A stretch of DNA of 64,000 bases, taken from contig DAOQSN010000022.1 of NCBI GenBank assembly GCA_035356615.1, positions 26,399 to 90,398 of the forward strand. Direction: 5' to 3'. The translations under genes were made by a program, and so were the position numbers. The first letter of the stretch is position 1; each line of letters opens with the position of its first letter. Shown here piece by piece: positions 50,824 to 59,934 of the stretch. The notes beneath the pieces are model-generated. The model saw only the letters and a program-made list of their open reading frames with translations. It was not told the origin of the DNA and ran no database searches. The stretch is from JAKQDH01 sp029558835 (GTDB lineage Bacteria > Planctomycetota > Phycisphaerae > UBA1845).

Positions 50824-53409
50824 CTACGAGCCCGGCCGCAGCGGTTCGTAGGACCGGTTCTTCTCGTAAAGGTCGATCCGCGCCTGGATGCCGGCGGCGA
50901 CCTGGTCCTCGCCGGCGGCACGGGCTAGGTTTAGGGCCTGCCTGGTGACCTCCAGCGCTTCGGAAAACCGCCCGGCCGCAGCGTAACTGATCCCCAGGAC
51001 GTCGAGCGGCGCGAAAGCTCCGTACTTGGTCAAGTCGCACGCACGCTGGGCCAGTTCCACCGCTTTGCCGGCGTCGCGCTGCGCCGGGTCCGGCGCCAGG
51101 GCGAGCATCCAGGCCAGATCACCGAGCCGGCGGGGACTGTCGGGCTCGAGACGGTCGGCATGGGCGAGGCACGCGATGCCCTCGGCGCTTTTCCCTTGCA
51201 GAAACCACAGTTGCCCGAGCAAATCGAGGGCGGTGACGTCCTGCGGGTCAAGCTGGACCGCCAGGGCGAGATGCGCGATGGCCTCGTCGATACGGTTGCC
51301 CGCGGCCAGCGCCGTGCCCAGACAGTACTGGGCCGCAGCGTCCTTGGGATCGAGACGCACCGCCTCGGCCAGGTGCTCAATTCCCGATGTCAACTCGCCC
51401 TGATTGCACAGCAGGCTGCCCAGCATGCGGTGCGCGTCGGTCACCCCCGGCCGGTATTGTACTGCCAACGTGAGATTATGAATGGCGTCCGCCACCTGCC
51501 CGTGTCGTGCCTGCAACATCCCGAGGTTGTAATAGGGGCTTCCGTTGGCGGGATCCAACCGAATCGCCTCTTGCAGATGAGCGACGCCGTCCGCATGCAA
51601 GCCCTGATTTACCAGCAGCCCGCCCAGGTTGCTGTGCGCCACGGCGTTGCGTGGGTTCAGTTCCAGCGCCTTGCGATACTGTTGCGCCGCGCCGGCGACG
51701 TCCCGGCCGGCGTCCAGGAACGCATCCCCGGCCCGGACGTAAGACACGTCATCAAGGAACTCAGGGCGAATCCGGGCGATGGCCGTCGGTGCCGCGTTGA
51801 CAAACTCCGGAATGTTCGCGGCCCGGTCCGGCGCCGTTAGACGCGACAACACCACCGCCGGGCTGCTGCGTCCCTCCTCGTCGATATGCGTGAGACAGAG
51901 CTGCGTGTAGTCGGAATATGCCTTCGACGAGAAGACCAGCCACTTGCCGTTGGGCGACCAACTGTGCCACGAGTTCATGCGGTTGGTGTTACAGCTCAGC
52001 CGCCGTGCCTCACCGCCCTCGGCCGGGATGATGTACAGCTCACTATCCGGCTGGAGCAGCATGTAGCTGCGGGCCTTGCAGAACACAATCCACCTGCCGT
52101 CCGGCGAGTACTTGGCGAAGTAGTTGCTCATGCCGTTCTGCGCCGCGCCCGCCAGCGGCTCGGCCAGGCCGCCCGCACCATCGTTGAAGGGAATGCGATA
52201 CAGGTCGAAGAGGAACGTCTTGCCCTCCTCCAGAAACTCCGCGCATTCCTCCTTGGTGAGCAGCACGTTGCCCAGGTCCTGCCGCAGACGGTGAGCCTTG
52301 CTCCGCGCGAAGACTATATACTTGCCATCCGGGCTCCAGGCGGGGTTACTCTGTACATACTCCGGATCATCAGCACCGGGCAGGGCGCGGTACGTCTGCG
52401 CCGCCCGGTCATATACAGCCAGAATGCCGCGAATCGGAAAGAACAGTTGGGAAAACGCCCGCTCCGGCTTGGGCACGAACACGGACCGGTCCTTCACTGT
52501 GCTGATGGCGTACCGGCCGTCCGGCGACACCTGCGACAGCAGCCCGAAAGTCAACTGGCCGTCGTCCCTTCGGAAGTCGGTCCAGGTGATGATGTCGCTG
52601 GTGGCGAGGGTAATGTCTGCACGGATGGGCGTGAAGGCATACGAGCCCTTGTCGTTGGCGTAGTCCACGTCCATGCCGAGCATGGCGCCGTCCGCCGAGA
52701 ACGAATGGCAGTTCCCGCAGACCGGCAGATTCTCCAGCACCACGGGCGGCGGCTCCAGAGCGGAGATGAGCCCGAAGCGCCAGCGAATCCTGCTGGGATC
52801 CTTGACGGCCTCCACAAACGGCAGGTTCACCTCGCGGTAGAAGAGCGGCGCGCCGACCTCGTCCTGGGACGTGCGGAACGTCACGCGCCCGCGGGAGAGG
52901 ACCACGCGCGGCGCGGAGCGGTGGAAGCCGAGGATCATGGCCGTTGCCGGCTTCTCCCGCGAGCGCCACTTGATCTGCGCCCACAGCGTAGTGTCCGGCG
53001 TCCACTCTGGTGCTTTCGCGATGACACCGAGCCGGCCGGCCTGGTCCGCACACGTGATGGAGACGAGCCAAGTGTCCGCCTCGGGCTGACTTTCCCGCCA
53101 GCGAAAGGTCGGCGGCGCGATGTCTGGCGGAAAGAGCGTCTCCTTCCACGGGTAGTCAATGGTCAGCGCGGGATACTCCGCGTCTTCTCGGTAGCCCGCC
53201 AGCACGTCGGCCGGACGCACGTCCTCTTGTCGCGAACAGCCGACGTTCGCGAGGACCACGCCCAGTGCGAGAGTGCCCAAGCCGAGCACCCTCGACCTGA
53301 GCAGTGTGCGCCGCCCGCGGTGCTTTGCTTGCCCGGGTGGCCGTCCGAGCGCGGAATGCTGGCCGAGCAGTCTTCGCATACGCCGTACCGAACGCTTCGT
53401 TTTCCCCAT
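50824..53409 (-). CDS. PD40 beta-propeller/TPR protein with a CxxCH motif
   Basis: An 861-residue exported protein. A hydrophobic segment 'LGLGTLALGVVLANVGCSRQ' ends in a lipobox-like Cys near residue 60. About residue 230 carries 'LPVCGNCHSFSADG', a CxxCH c-type-heme-like motif. About 255-560 has PD40/TolB-like propeller blades ('SPDGRYAISTVKDRSV', 'NPAWSPDGKYIVFARS', 'KYSPDGRWIVFCKARS', 'SWSPNGKWLVFSSKA'). From about 590 on there are eight or so TPR units ('AVAHSNLGGLLVNQGLHADG'). ATG 53409 is the start used; a long in-frame extension upstream is intergenic repeat DNA. The heme motif, propeller and TPRs suggest an envelope scaffold; function unknown. Confidence 0.82.
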   Translation of the reverse strand: MGKTKRSVRRMRRLLGQHSALGRPPGQAKHRGRRTLLRSRVLGLGTLALGVVLANVGCSRQEDVRPADVLAGYREDAEYPALTIDYPWKETLFPPDIAPPTFRWRESQPEADTWLVSITCADQAGRLGVIAKAPEWTPDTTLWAQIKWRSREKPATAMILGFHRSAPRVVLSRGRVTFRTSQDEVGAPLFYREVNLPFVEAVKDPSRIRWRFGLISALEPPPVVLENLPVCGNCHSFSADGAMLGMDVDYANDKGSYAFTPIRADITLATSDIITWTDFRRDDGQLTFGLLSQVSPDGRYAISTVKDRSVFVPKPERAFSQLFFPIRGILAVYDRAAQTYRALPGADDPEYVQSNPAWSPDGKYIVFARSKAHRLRQDLGNVLLTKEECAEFLEEGKTFLFDLYRIPFNDGAGGLAEPLAGAAQNGMSNYFAKYSPDGRWIVFCKARSYMLLQPDSELYIIPAEGGEARRLSCNTNRMNSWHSWSPNGKWLVFSSKAYSDYTQLCLTHIDEEGRSSPAVVLSRLTAPDRAANIPEFVNAAPTAIARIRPEFLDDVSYVRAGDAFLDAGRDVAGAAQQYRKALELNPRNAVAHSNLGGLLVNQGLHADGVAHLQEAIRLDPANGSPYYNLGMLQARHGQVADAIHNLTLAVQYRPGVTDAHRMLGSLLCNQGELTSGIEHLAEAVRLDPKDAAAQYCLGTALAAGNRIDEAIAHLALAVQLDPQDVTALDLLGQLWFLQGKSAEGIACLAHADRLEPDSPRRLGDLAWMLALAPDPAQRDAGKAVELAQRACDLTKYGAFAPLDVLGISYAAAGRFSEALEVTRQALNLARAAGEDQVAAGIQARIDLYEKNRSYEPLRPGS

Positions 53410-54024
53410 GTCCGCCCCAGTCGGGCCGCGTTCGACCCGCGCCGAACATCTTCCGGACATCCCCGGACCGCTAGGATACCCGCGCAAACGCCGGGTGCCC
53501 ACCGCAAGCTCAACAGCCGATACCGTCCGGTCCCATGGCGAAACCGACGCACGCGCCAAACCGAGGCAAGTAGCGTCGGCCCCCCGTGGCCGACGTAGAA
53601 GTTCTGCAGCAGCGCGCGCGATTCCGCGCCGCCGGCGCGGGGGCTCGGCCGCTGCCTGACCCCGACCTGCGTCGGGGTGGTTCGGATCGTCGGTGCCGAA
53701 TCGCGCAAGGCGATTGGGCCTCCGCTGCCAGAGCACGCCCGGACGGCCCCTCCGCAACCCAGGGTTGCTACCGATGTCCGACCGTCTACCCCCGGAGCAA
53801 CCACGGGCGAGACGCCCCTGCCACGGGCTGGGCGGCAAACCAGGCGGCCCGGGAGTGCCCGCGCCGAGTTTTTTGACAGACCGAGGGCCGGCCACGTCTA
53901 GTTGAGGGTGAGGGCCCATAACGGGTATGATGGCTCATGACACTAGGCGGCGGGCTCGGACCGCGAAGAACCGGTCGCTGCGACGCCGCCCCGAGCGGCA
54001 GTTCCCAGACGCGAGGAGACTCCC
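53410..54024. repeat. Divergent gap with two interspersed repeats
   Basis: About 615 bp without a gene. It contains GTAGCGTCGGCCCCCCGTGGCCGACGTAG (53569-53598), a member of the GCGTCGGCC/GGCCGACGC hairpin family. It also has CCACGGGCGAGACGCCCCTGCCACG (about 53800-53824), matching 10500-10524 at nearly every base. Confidence 0.6.
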
Positions 54025-57000
54025 ATGGCTACGGCACAGACAAGGTGGGTATCGGTGACATTGGGTATGGTCGGGGTATGGCTCGCGGTGACGCCGGGGG
54101 CGGCACGGGCCGGCACGTACTACTGGGACGGCAACGGGGCGTCGCCGCCGAGCGGGTGGTTCAGCACCAACCTGAACTGGAACCCGAACCAGGTTCCCGG
54201 CGCGGCCGACCTCGCGGTGTTCCAGCTTGGCAGCACGTACGAGGTGGCGTTCCCGTACAACCAGACGACGGACAGTCTTGAGGTTCGCGCCGGGGACGTG
54301 ACGCTGGACTCCGTCGACCCTCACGTCAGGACCTACACGGTGGGATCGGACATCCTGGTTGACAGCGGCGGTCTGAATATCTACTCGCTCATCTTGACCA
54401 CGCCCTTCGTGCAGGTGGACGACGGAGGCGAACTGCGACTTCAGGCGCCCGGCGTGGGGCATGCCGCGCGTCTGACGGCGGAGGGGCTGTATATATCCGA
54501 CGACGGCCAGGTAACGGTGACGGACGGGGCGCGGCTCACGCTCAACTCCGCGCCCTACGACTGGTTAGTCGTTGGCTCGCATGGGACAGGCTGGCTGACG
54601 GTCGACGAGGGTGGAGAGGTGGAGAGCGCCAGCCTCGTGGTCATCGCCCCGGAAGCATACACCACGGGTAACTTGTGGGTGATCGGGCCGGACTCGTCGC
54701 TGTCGGTCGACTTGACCCTCCAGCTTGGGCCATTGGGTACCGGGCATCTTGTGATCACGGAGGGCGCCAGCGCGGACAGCGGCTGGGGCGAAATCGGGAA
54801 AGGAGACGCAACGGTGACGGGTCTCGACTCAAGCTGGACGATCGAAACCTACCTGTGCGTCGGGACTTGTCCCGGGCCCGGGCTGCAAGGACCGCGCACG
54901 CCGGACGAGGCCGCTCCAGACGACCTGTCGGTTGCCGAGCGGGATGGCACCGGGTACCTCGTGATCGAGCAAGGCGGGAGCGTCTCCGTGCCTAATGCGT
55001 GCGCCGGTTGCTGGCGCGGCGTGGAGCCCGAGGACGGCTTCGGCAACGGGTACATCACCGTCGATTCGTGGGGCTCTCTGGAGATCAGCGGGTCACTCGA
55101 CATCGGCGGCAGTGACACGATTTCGGGCGGGGTAGGGTCCCTTACCGTGACTGGCGGCGGCACCGTGACCGTCGGTGACACCCTCACCGCCTGGAGCGAC
55201 GGTCCGGCCACCAACGACGGGTGGGTACTCGTCGAGGACGGGCTCCTGCAAGCCGGGGAAATCCTCCTGCACCAGGGAACCTTGACCATCACCGGCGGGC
55301 GCGTTATCGCCGACACCATCAGTAGCGACCTCCTGACAAGTCCCACGTTGACCGGCGGCATGCTGACCGTGGGAGAGGTCTACGGGGATCTGGTGAACGA
55401 CGGCGGTACGATCGCGCCGGGTACTCCGATCGGCTCGACCTTCGTACACACAGCCTTCACCCATAACTACGGCGACTTGCAGATCGAGATCACCGGGACG
55501 GACTCCAGTGAGTTCGACAACGTCGAAGCCGTGTGGGGGCCAAGCATCTGGGGTGACCTGCAAGTCATCTTCCGCCAACAATTCGTCCCGGAGCCAACCG
55601 ACAGGTTCGTCATCCTGAAAAGCTCGTTGCCGGAAATCACCGGCTGGTTCTTCAACGCGGAGCGCTATGTGGCCGTCAGCAACGGCGGCGGCTTCAACGT
55701 GACGTACGGTCCGAAAAGCGTCGCCTTGAGCAACTACCGCTGGCAGTTTCCCTACCGGCTGCTGGACAACACAACGGACGAGGAGGACTCGGCGTTCATC
55801 GGCCCGCCTGACGATTACTATGAGGGCATCAGGGATTGTCGCGTCGACTATGACTGGGGCGTCCTGCGCGTCGTGGACGGACCGGGGAAGGACTTCAACG
55901 TCTACCAGCGCGACACCGGATCCTCGGAGTTCACCCAGATCGACGTGCTGCTCAGCAACGACGGCACCAACTGGGTCAGTGTCAAGAGCACCGAGGGGAC
56001 CATGGCCGCACGCATCCCCGGCGATGAAGCCCACGGCAACACCAGCCTCATCAAGTCCTATGACCTGGCCGGGTCCGGACTCGGCGAGGTTCGCTACGTC
56101 CGCGTCGCGGGCACCTGGTACAGCGGCGGCGAGGGCTTCCACTTAGACGCCATGGGCGCGTTCCACCTCGTCGAGAGGCACTTCCCCACGGACATCAGCT
56201 GGAACACCACCGGCCAGCCGAACACGCTCTTTCTCGGCGCGCCGGATGACCAGTGGGTCGGCATCGGCGGGCAGATCGTCGAGTACGACTTCGGCCTCCT
56301 GCCGGTGGTCGACTGGCTCGGTCCGGACTTCAACATCTACGAGGTCGATTTCGGCGGCCCCGACTTCTCCCTCATGGACGTTTTCGTCAGTGATGACGGC
56401 GAGAACTGGGTCAGTGTGAAAGGGACCGAGGGACCCGTCGTGCGCATCCCCGGCGACGAGGCCCACGGCAACGACAACTTCGCCCGCTCGTATGACCTGG
56501 CCGGCTCCGGCTTCAGCGAAGTGCGCTACATTCGCATCGACGGCAACGGCGACGGACCGGGCGGCGGCAGCAACGGGCTCGACCTCGACGCCATCGGCGC
56601 CATCCACGTCCCGCATGCCTGGCCGACGCCCCACCTCGTCAGCAGCAACCCGGCCGACGGCTGGATCGACGCCCGCGTCCCGATTGACCCCGGTACGCTC
56701 GAGATACAAGGCTGGTGGAGTCTCGAGGTCACCTTCGACGGGGATGTGAACAATCTCATCCCCGGCGACTTCGCCGTGACCGAAACGTGCGTCAGCGGCG
56801 CCTGCGACGGCGCCGCGCCCGGAGTCTCCACCGTGCTGGCCACCTCCGGCACGACGGTGCACCTGGCCCTGGACCGCCCGATCGACCCCAAGGCGTGGAC
56901 GGTCATCACCCTGCAGGGCGGGAACGCCACCGACCGCATCCGCCTCGGCTACCTGCCGGCTGACTCCGACAGCAGCGGCACCTCGAACGCCAACGACATT

Positions 57001-57183
57001 GTGCAGGTGATCAACCGGATCAACTCGGCCCTGGGAGGTGGTACGCCGGTGCTGCATCAGTCTGACATCAACCGGTCAGGTGCGGTGAACGTGACTGACA
57101 TGATCGCGCTGATCAACCTGCTGAACGGCGCCTCCCCATACCCGGAGGCGTACTTCGGCAAGCAACTCCCGGCGCTGCCGTAG
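54025..57183 (+). CDS. Large secreted surface protein with galactose-binding-like repeats and dockerin tail
   Basis: A 1052-residue exported protein. ATG 54025 has GAGGAG 7 bases upstream. The signal peptide ends near 'ARAG' (30). The first part has 'WNPNQVPGAADLAVFQLGS' and beta-strand repeats as in autotransporter-like or sheath proteins. Two homologous domains of about 145 residues (near 570-713 and 718-862) share 'DFNVYQRD/DFNIYEVD', 'VSVKSTEG/VSVKGTEG', 'RIPGDEAHGN' and 'SYDLAGSG'. They are galactose-binding-like and probably arose by internal duplication. A dockerin-type pair of loops ends the protein (about 980-1040, 'SDSSGTSNANDIVQVINRIN' and 'DINRSGAVNVTDMIALINLL'). No enzyme motif is seen; probably an extracellular matrix protein. 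Confidence 0.85.
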   Translation: MATAQTRWVSVTLGMVGVWLAVTPGAARAGTYYWDGNGASPPSGWFSTNLNWNPNQVPGAADLAVFQLGSTYEVAFPYNQTTDSLEVRAGDVTLDSVDPHVRTYTVGSDILVDSGGLNIYSLILTTPFVQVDDGGELRLQAPGVGHAARLTAEGLYISDDGQVTVTDGARLTLNSAPYDWLVVGSHGTGWLTVDEGGEVESASLVVIAPEAYTTGNLWVIGPDSSLSVDLTLQLGPLGTGHLVITEGASADSGWGEIGKGDATVTGLDSSWTIETYLCVGTCPGPGLQGPRTPDEAAPDDLSVAERDGTGYLVIEQGGSVSVPNACAGCWRGVEPEDGFGNGYITVDSWGSLEISGSLDIGGSDTISGGVGSLTVTGGGTVTVGDTLTAWSDGPATNDGWVLVEDGLLQAGEILLHQGTLTITGGRVIADTISSDLLTSPTLTGGMLTVGEVYGDLVNDGGTIAPGTPIGSTFVHTAFTHNYGDLQIEITGTDSSEFDNVEAVWGPSIWGDLQVIFRQQFVPEPTDRFVILKSSLPEITGWFFNAERYVAVSNGGGFNVTYGPKSVALSNYRWQFPYRLLDNTTDEEDSAFIGPPDDYYEGIRDCRVDYDWGVLRVVDGPGKDFNVYQRDTGSSEFTQIDVLLSNDGTNWVSVKSTEGTMAARIPGDEAHGNTSLIKSYDLAGSGLGEVRYVRVAGTWYSGGEGFHLDAMGAFHLVERHFPTDISWNTTGQPNTLFLGAPDDQWVGIGGQIVEYDFGLLPVVDWLGPDFNIYEVDFGGPDFSLMDVFVSDDGENWVSVKGTEGPVVRIPGDEAHGNDNFARSYDLAGSGFSEVRYIRIDGNGDGPGGGSNGLDLDAIGAIHVPHAWPTPHLVSSNPADGWIDARVPIDPGTLEIQGWWSLEVTFDGDVNNLIPGDFAVTETCVSGACDGAAPGVSTVLATSGTTVHLALDRPIDPKAWTVITLQGGNATDRIRLGYLPADSDSSGTSNANDIVQVINRINSALGGGTPVLHQSDINRSGAVNVTDMIALINLLNGASPYPEAYFGKQLPALP

Positions 57184-57300
57184 GGTGGGCACCGCCCACC
57201 ACGGGAACGCGACGAAGCACACGTGGGGTGAGCACCGCCCACCACGGCGAAACCGCAGGCGACATCGTGGGGCGGGCTTTGCCCGCCCCGGGAAAGCCGG
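57184..57300. repeat. Three 'GGTGGGC/GCCCACC' hairpin repeats in tandem
   Basis: GGTGGGCACCGCCCACC (57184-57200), GGTGAGCACCGCCCACC (57228-57244) and GGGGCGGGCTTTGCCCGCCCC (57269-57289) follow each other between two convergent genes. Each is a compact palindrome. A bidirectional terminator role is possible from position. Confidence 0.75.
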
Positions 57301-57339
57301 TGCCACACGGGAGGGCCCGAGCGCTTCCGCACCGATCCG

Positions 57340-58278
57340 TCAAGACCCGGTGAACGCCTCCTGGAACGTGGCGAAGTCCTCCAGGTCGATGTCGTTGTCA
57401 TCGTCAAAGTCGAAGGCGGTCCGACACACCAGTGAGGGACCGGGACTGGCGTTGGGCCCGCTCAGGCACGCTACGAAGTCAGCGGCATCGTCCAGATCGA
57501 TCGGGCCGTCCATGTTGTAGTCGCCGGTCACCGGCAGACCGTCGAACGGTGGGTGGTCCTTGGCCGCCTGGTACACCTCCGCGGGTCCCGCGGACAGTGG
57601 CTGCTGGGCCCAGGCGATGATGCGCAGGTTGCTGTACGTCCAGCCCGAGTTCAGTGTGACCGTGCGCGTGTCCACGACGCACTCTCCCGGCCGCAGACCG
57701 ACATCGGCGGTGTTGGTGGCGACGCGGAACGTGTTCCGCGAGTAGCTCGGCGACGACGGGTAGTAATCCTGCACCACCACCGCATACAGGCGTACGGTGC
57801 GGGAGGTCGCCCCGGGCTCGAGGCACGCCCGGATCGTGATCTGGTACATCAGCCCGGACACCTGCTCAGCCCCGACGCGCAAAGTGACCGGCGTCGGCAC
57901 CGCCTGGCGGGCGACGAACTTGCTGACGTAGGTGCTGATCGGCCAGGCATCCCACAGGCCGTCATAGGCGAACCACGGGATGCCGTCCGCCCAGATGTTG
58001 TAGAAGTTGCCCCGCGCCTCACCCCAGGCAACGGCGTAGGCATCCTGTTGGTGGTACTCGACCACGGCGAACGTGTTCGGATAAGTGTCGATCGTGCTGC
58101 TGACCACGGGACCCGCGGTGCCGCAGGTCCCTCACCACGTGCCTGTGAAGTACTCTCCCAGTACCATCCTCTCCGCCGCGCCGGCCGGCGCCGCGGTCAG
58201 CACGCCCATCGCCCCGGCGGCGCAGCCGATGAACAACCCCGCGCGCACTCCAACTCCAAGCGGACGATTTCGCAACAC
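57340..58278 (-). CDS. Secreted thioredoxin-fold (Omp28-like) dockerin protein with in-frame TGA at the redox Cys
   Basis: A 312-codon frame with one internal TGA (codon 49, 58132-58134). GTG 58278 has AAGGGAG 7 bases upstream and starts a signal peptide ('AGLFIGCAAGAMGVLTAAPA'). The mature start 'MVLGEYFTGTW-[TGA]-GTCG' matches Omp28/thioredoxin-like 'E.FTG.WC..C', with TGA replacing the first Cys and Cys 52 in second place. Downstream the frame stays coding: 'TYPNTFAVVEYHQQDAYAVA', a cis-Pro-type 'DGIPWFAYDG', then a dockerin-like tail ('GDYNMDGPIDLDDAADF', 'DFDDDNDIDLEDFATF'). The TGA may encode selenocysteine, or be a nonsense mutation or sequencing error. TGA clearly acts as a stop elsewhere in the window. 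Confidence 0.72.
58108..58131 (-). promoter_or_regulatory. 10-bp hairpin directly after the in-frame TGA (SECIS-like candidate)
   Basis: On the coding strand, GGGACCTGCG and CGCGGGTCCC pair over ten positions (one G-U) around the loop GCAC, beginning at the base right after the TGA. Bacterial SECIS elements are hairpins following UGA with a G near the start of the loop. Their loop normally lies about 16-37 bases downstream, whereas here it is 10 bases away. So it is suggestive, not canonical, and could be chance in GC-rich DNA. Confidence 0.35.
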
Positions 58279-58610
58279 GTTATGCTCCCTTCAGAGAACG
58301 GGATCCCCCCAAACGCGTCCCGAGGTCCCCGGACCTCGTCCCCCAATCAGCCTGACGGCTGACTGACGGCGACCATTATACCACGCGGAGTGCGGACCGT
58401 TCCAGCGGCAAGTGGGCCCCTGCGCCGCGGTCTGGCAGATGCCAAGGAGCTCCACACAACAGGGAAACCGACACCGAGCCCAGGGTGGCGTTACCCGCAG
58501 GCGAGGCAGCATGCCCGACTGCCGGGCGTTACCTGGGCCCGCACGGCCTGGTAGCCGTGATGGGCCCCGGGTCACCACCACAAGAACGCGGCGCGCCTGC
58601 CTTTTTTGTT
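58279..58610. other. Gap before the rearranged segment
   Basis: About 330 bp with no gene. It contains GAAACCGACACCGAGCCCAGGGTGGC (58461-58486), which recurs at 42251-42276, and a T-rich stretch CCTTTTTTGTT (58600-58610) just beyond the stop of a sigma-factor fragment. Confidence 0.45.
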
Positions 58611-58691
58611 CTACCCACCTTCGAGTAGCGAGCGGTGCTCGCGCAGCTTCTCCAGCCCCTCAAAGATGCGGGACTTGGCGATCGACTCGGG
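58611..58691 (-). pseudogene. 3' fragment of a sigma-70 family gene (region 4.2)
   Basis: Read on the minus strand, 58691-58611 encodes 'APESIAKSRIFEGLEKLREH' followed by 'RSLLEGG' and a TAG stop. This resembles the end of an ECF sigma factor, where '(G)TVKSRL.R.LEKLRE' is the recognition helix. The frame breaks abruptly at about 58692, where sequence duplicated from the gene at 59935 begins. About 26 codons survive. The ECF sigma gene at 44392 is different in sequence, so this is a remnant of another gene. Confidence 0.6.
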
Positions 58692-58965
58692 CGCCGCCAG
58701 CACGACGAACTACGTCACCGCGCAGAACGGCGGGTTCCTGGCGTGTACCCTGATCGGGCGGTACCTGGAGGTGCGCGTGCAGCTCAACGCGGCCGAGCAC
58801 AACAGCGTCTGGCCGACACTGCAAAGCCTGACGGCCTCCGGCTGCCTCGTGCTGCCTCAGAACTATGTAGACGAGTGCGACGACGAGGAGCAAGGCAACG
58901 GCATCCCAGACCACTGCGAGCCGGACTGCAACGACAACGGCTGGCCGGACTGGTGCGGTAGCGGG
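58690..58965 (+). pseudogene. Duplicated fragment of the surface protein at 59935
   Basis: About 270 bp that match 61421-61695 at roughly nine bases in ten. It encodes 'ASTTNYVTAQNGGFLACTLI', 'AAEHNSVWPTLQSLTASGCL' and the Cys-rich 'DHCEPDCNDNGWPD', all shared with the full gene. It has no start or signal of its own; an open frame (58606-59025) runs through from the flanking sigma-gene fragment by chance. The copy ends near 58965, where similarity stops and an unrelated sequence leads to TAG. It is best read as a non-functional gene fragment created by duplication. Confidence 0.75.
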
Positions 58966-59068
58966 CTCGCGGGTCGGGGTGAAGTGCTATTTAATGTCTT
59001 GACTTCACACCAGGTGTCGGTGTAGCATATTCGGGCAGGTACATTTCCGAGTCAGAGGAGGCTTGAGC

Positions 59069-59731
59069 ATGTGCGGGTGCAACGGATCGACGCCAGGTCG
59101 GGCGCGGGACTTCAGCGCGGCAGGCGCGGCATGGATCGTGGGCGCGGTGGTGCTCGTCGCGGCGGGGTGGGCAGCGCCAGCGCGGGCGGATGTGCAGTGG
59201 TTTCTGAACGACTATGACGGGTTCCTGGCGGCGGCCGGGGCGGTGCAGGAGATCGACTTCGAGACCTTGCCCGACGGGACTCCAAGCGTCCCGCGCACGC
59301 CCATTACGCCGGAGTTCAATTACACCAACCAGGGCGTGACGTTCTCGTCACCGAATCCCACCCTGGAAATCGGGGCCCTGTTTGAGGGGAACTTCCCTCT
59401 CGAGGCGTACGATCCTAGCTACGAGGACGCCTGGATCGTTGGCGACCTCGTGATTCCGGCGAGCGCAGTGGGCGTGTCGTTTCCGGGGACGACGGTTCTG
59501 TACGTTTACGATGCCGGCGGCGCACTGATGGATGCGCAATACTTCAGCGCTTCGGGCAACTTCTTCTTCCTCGGCTGCGTCTCGGATGTGCCGATCGGCA
59601 GCGCGGCGGCAACGTCTCTGAGCGAAGGGGAGATCGTGTGGTCATTCTGGTTCACACCCGTTCCTGAGCCGACGGGTCTTGTTCTTCTGATCACTGGTGC
59701 GGTGTGCTTCATCGCGCGCCGCGCGCGCTAA
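59069..59731 (+). CDS. PEP-CTERM sorted surface protein
   Basis: A 220-residue exported protein. ATG 59069 has GGAGG 8 bases upstream. The signal peptide ('WIVGAVVLVAAGWAAPARAD') ends near 41. The C-terminal PEP-CTERM anchor is 'VPEPTGLVLLITGAVCFIARRAR': PEP motif, hydrophobic helix, Arg-rich end. This is recognised by an exosortase encoded elsewhere. The mature domain has 'EIDFETLPDGTPS', 'NYTNQGVTFSSP' and 'VGVSFPGTTVLYVYDAGGAL', resembling PEP-CTERM proteins with jelly-roll folds. Function unknown, probably extracellular matrix. Confidence 0.88.
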   Translation: MCGCNGSTPGRARDFSAAGAAWIVGAVVLVAAGWAAPARADVQWFLNDYDGFLAAAGAVQEIDFETLPDGTPSVPRTPITPEFNYTNQGVTFSSPNPTLEIGALFEGNFPLEAYDPSYEDAWIVGDLVIPASAVGVSFPGTTVLYVYDAGGALMDAQYFSASGNFFFLGCVSDVPIGSAAATSLSEGEIVWSFWFTPVPEPTGLVLLITGAVCFIARRAR

Positions 59732-59934
59732 GGTCTTGCGGCACCCGCTTGGCGCGTGGATGCACTGCAAGACGGTCGCGCCCCATGCGCGCACTGTCAT
59801 TCGCCGCACGTCGGTGCGCAAGGGTGCTCGGAAGCTCGGGCGCAGGTTTTCGGCGCGCGGCGCAGGCGCGCCGACATTCTCGATGGTGCTTGCAACTCGT
59901 ATCGCGTTAGGGAACAACAGAAGGAGAGAGGGAC

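Noticed and set aside
53400..53440. GTTCGA-containing stretch as a possible tRNA T-arm
   Set aside because: No acceptor stem, anticodon arm or matching T-stem can be built around it.
53410..53919. 170-codon upstream extension of the PD40/TPR gene
   Set aside because: The extension reads intergenic repeats found elsewhere between genes and has no signal peptide; the export signal follows ATG 53409.
58132..58134. TGA read as tryptophan (alternative genetic code)
   Set aside because: TGA is a functional stop in many genes here, including ATGA and GTGA overlaps in pabB, the methyltransferase and the sigma gene, so a code change is excluded.
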